A stretch of DNA of 6,093 nucleotides. Origin: JBDHUV01 sp039809365 (GTDB lineage: Bacteria; Patescibacteriota; Microgenomatia; Levybacterales; GWA1-39-11). This document shows positions 6,087 through 6,093 of the stretch, piece after piece (position 1 is the first letter of the stretch; the number at the start of each line of letters is the position of its first letter). The position numbers were made by a program, and so were the translations under genes. Under the pieces are notes generated by a model, which worked only from the letters and a program-made list of their open reading frames with translations, had not been told where the DNA came from and did not search any database. Location: contig JBDHUV010000043.1 in NCBI GenBank assembly GCA_039809365.1, positions 1 to 6,093 on the forward strand, read 5' to 3'.

Positions 6087-6093
6087 AAGTGAG

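Noticed and set aside
1..6093. Alternative genetic code with UGA read as an amino acid
   Set aside because: All genes read through with the standard code, with no in-frame UGA in about 5.9 kb of coding sequence, and Trp residues are encoded by TGG. All stops are TAA, which AT-richness explains.
1..6093. tRNA, rRNA, CRISPR array, insertion sequence, prophage or defence system
   Set aside because: Nearly all bases are accounted for by six genes. The gaps are 80, 1, 40 and 53 bases plus the right-hand edge, too short to hold these elements, and no direct repeats with spacers or transposase-like proteins are present.

Overview
The window is AT-rich, gene-dense DNA with only tens of bases between genes. 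It has the look of a Candidate Phyla Radiation (Patescibacteria) genome, possibly Microgenomates-like. This placement is an inference. It rests on long Pro/Thr-rich linkers of the 'PTPTNTPVPT' kind, small membrane-anchored proteins of unknown function, a compact tRNA-dihydrouridine synthase variant, the absence of Shine-Dalgarno sequences, and TAA as the only stop codon used (six of six).

Layout, left to right. The 3' end of a TrhO-type rhodanese tRNA hydroxylase gene (1-303, +) enters from the left edge. It is followed by a gene for a small membrane-anchored protein with a PsbP-like outer domain (384-1019, +). One base further on, pointing the other way, is a gene for a membrane-anchored protein with a Pro-rich linker, a ten-cysteine segment and a 'KPVLYFYP' domain (1021-2115, -). 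Upstream of it on the same strand lies a tRNA-dihydrouridine synthase gene (2156-3118, -). A 53-base divergent promoter region separates that gene from one for a membrane-anchored L,D-transpeptidase of the YkuD family (3172-3774, +). The L,D-transpeptidase gene meets, tail to tail and with a 4-base overlap, a gene for a complete class A penicillin-binding protein (3771-6071, -).

Two themes connect the genes. The first is tRNA modification: TrhO makes 5-hydroxyuridine and Dus makes dihydrouridine. The second is the cell envelope: the class A PBP polymerises glycan strands and makes 4-3 cross-links, the L,D-transpeptidase would make 3-3 cross-links or attach proteins, and two unknown proteins are predicted to sit on the outer face of the membrane. 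The genes lie on both strands with convergent pairs, so the window is not one operon.

The most notable pattern is at the starts. Four of the five start codons in the window have a -10-like hexamer ending 6-8 bases upstream, two of them in the extended form TGnTAnnnT, and none of the five has a Shine-Dalgarno sequence. This is the arrangement expected for leaderless mRNAs. No RNA gene, mobile element, CRISPR array or convincing intrinsic terminator was found, and no gap between genes exceeds 80 bases. I see no clear candidate for a wholly new multi-gene system. The least understood item is the Cys-rich KPVLYFYP protein.
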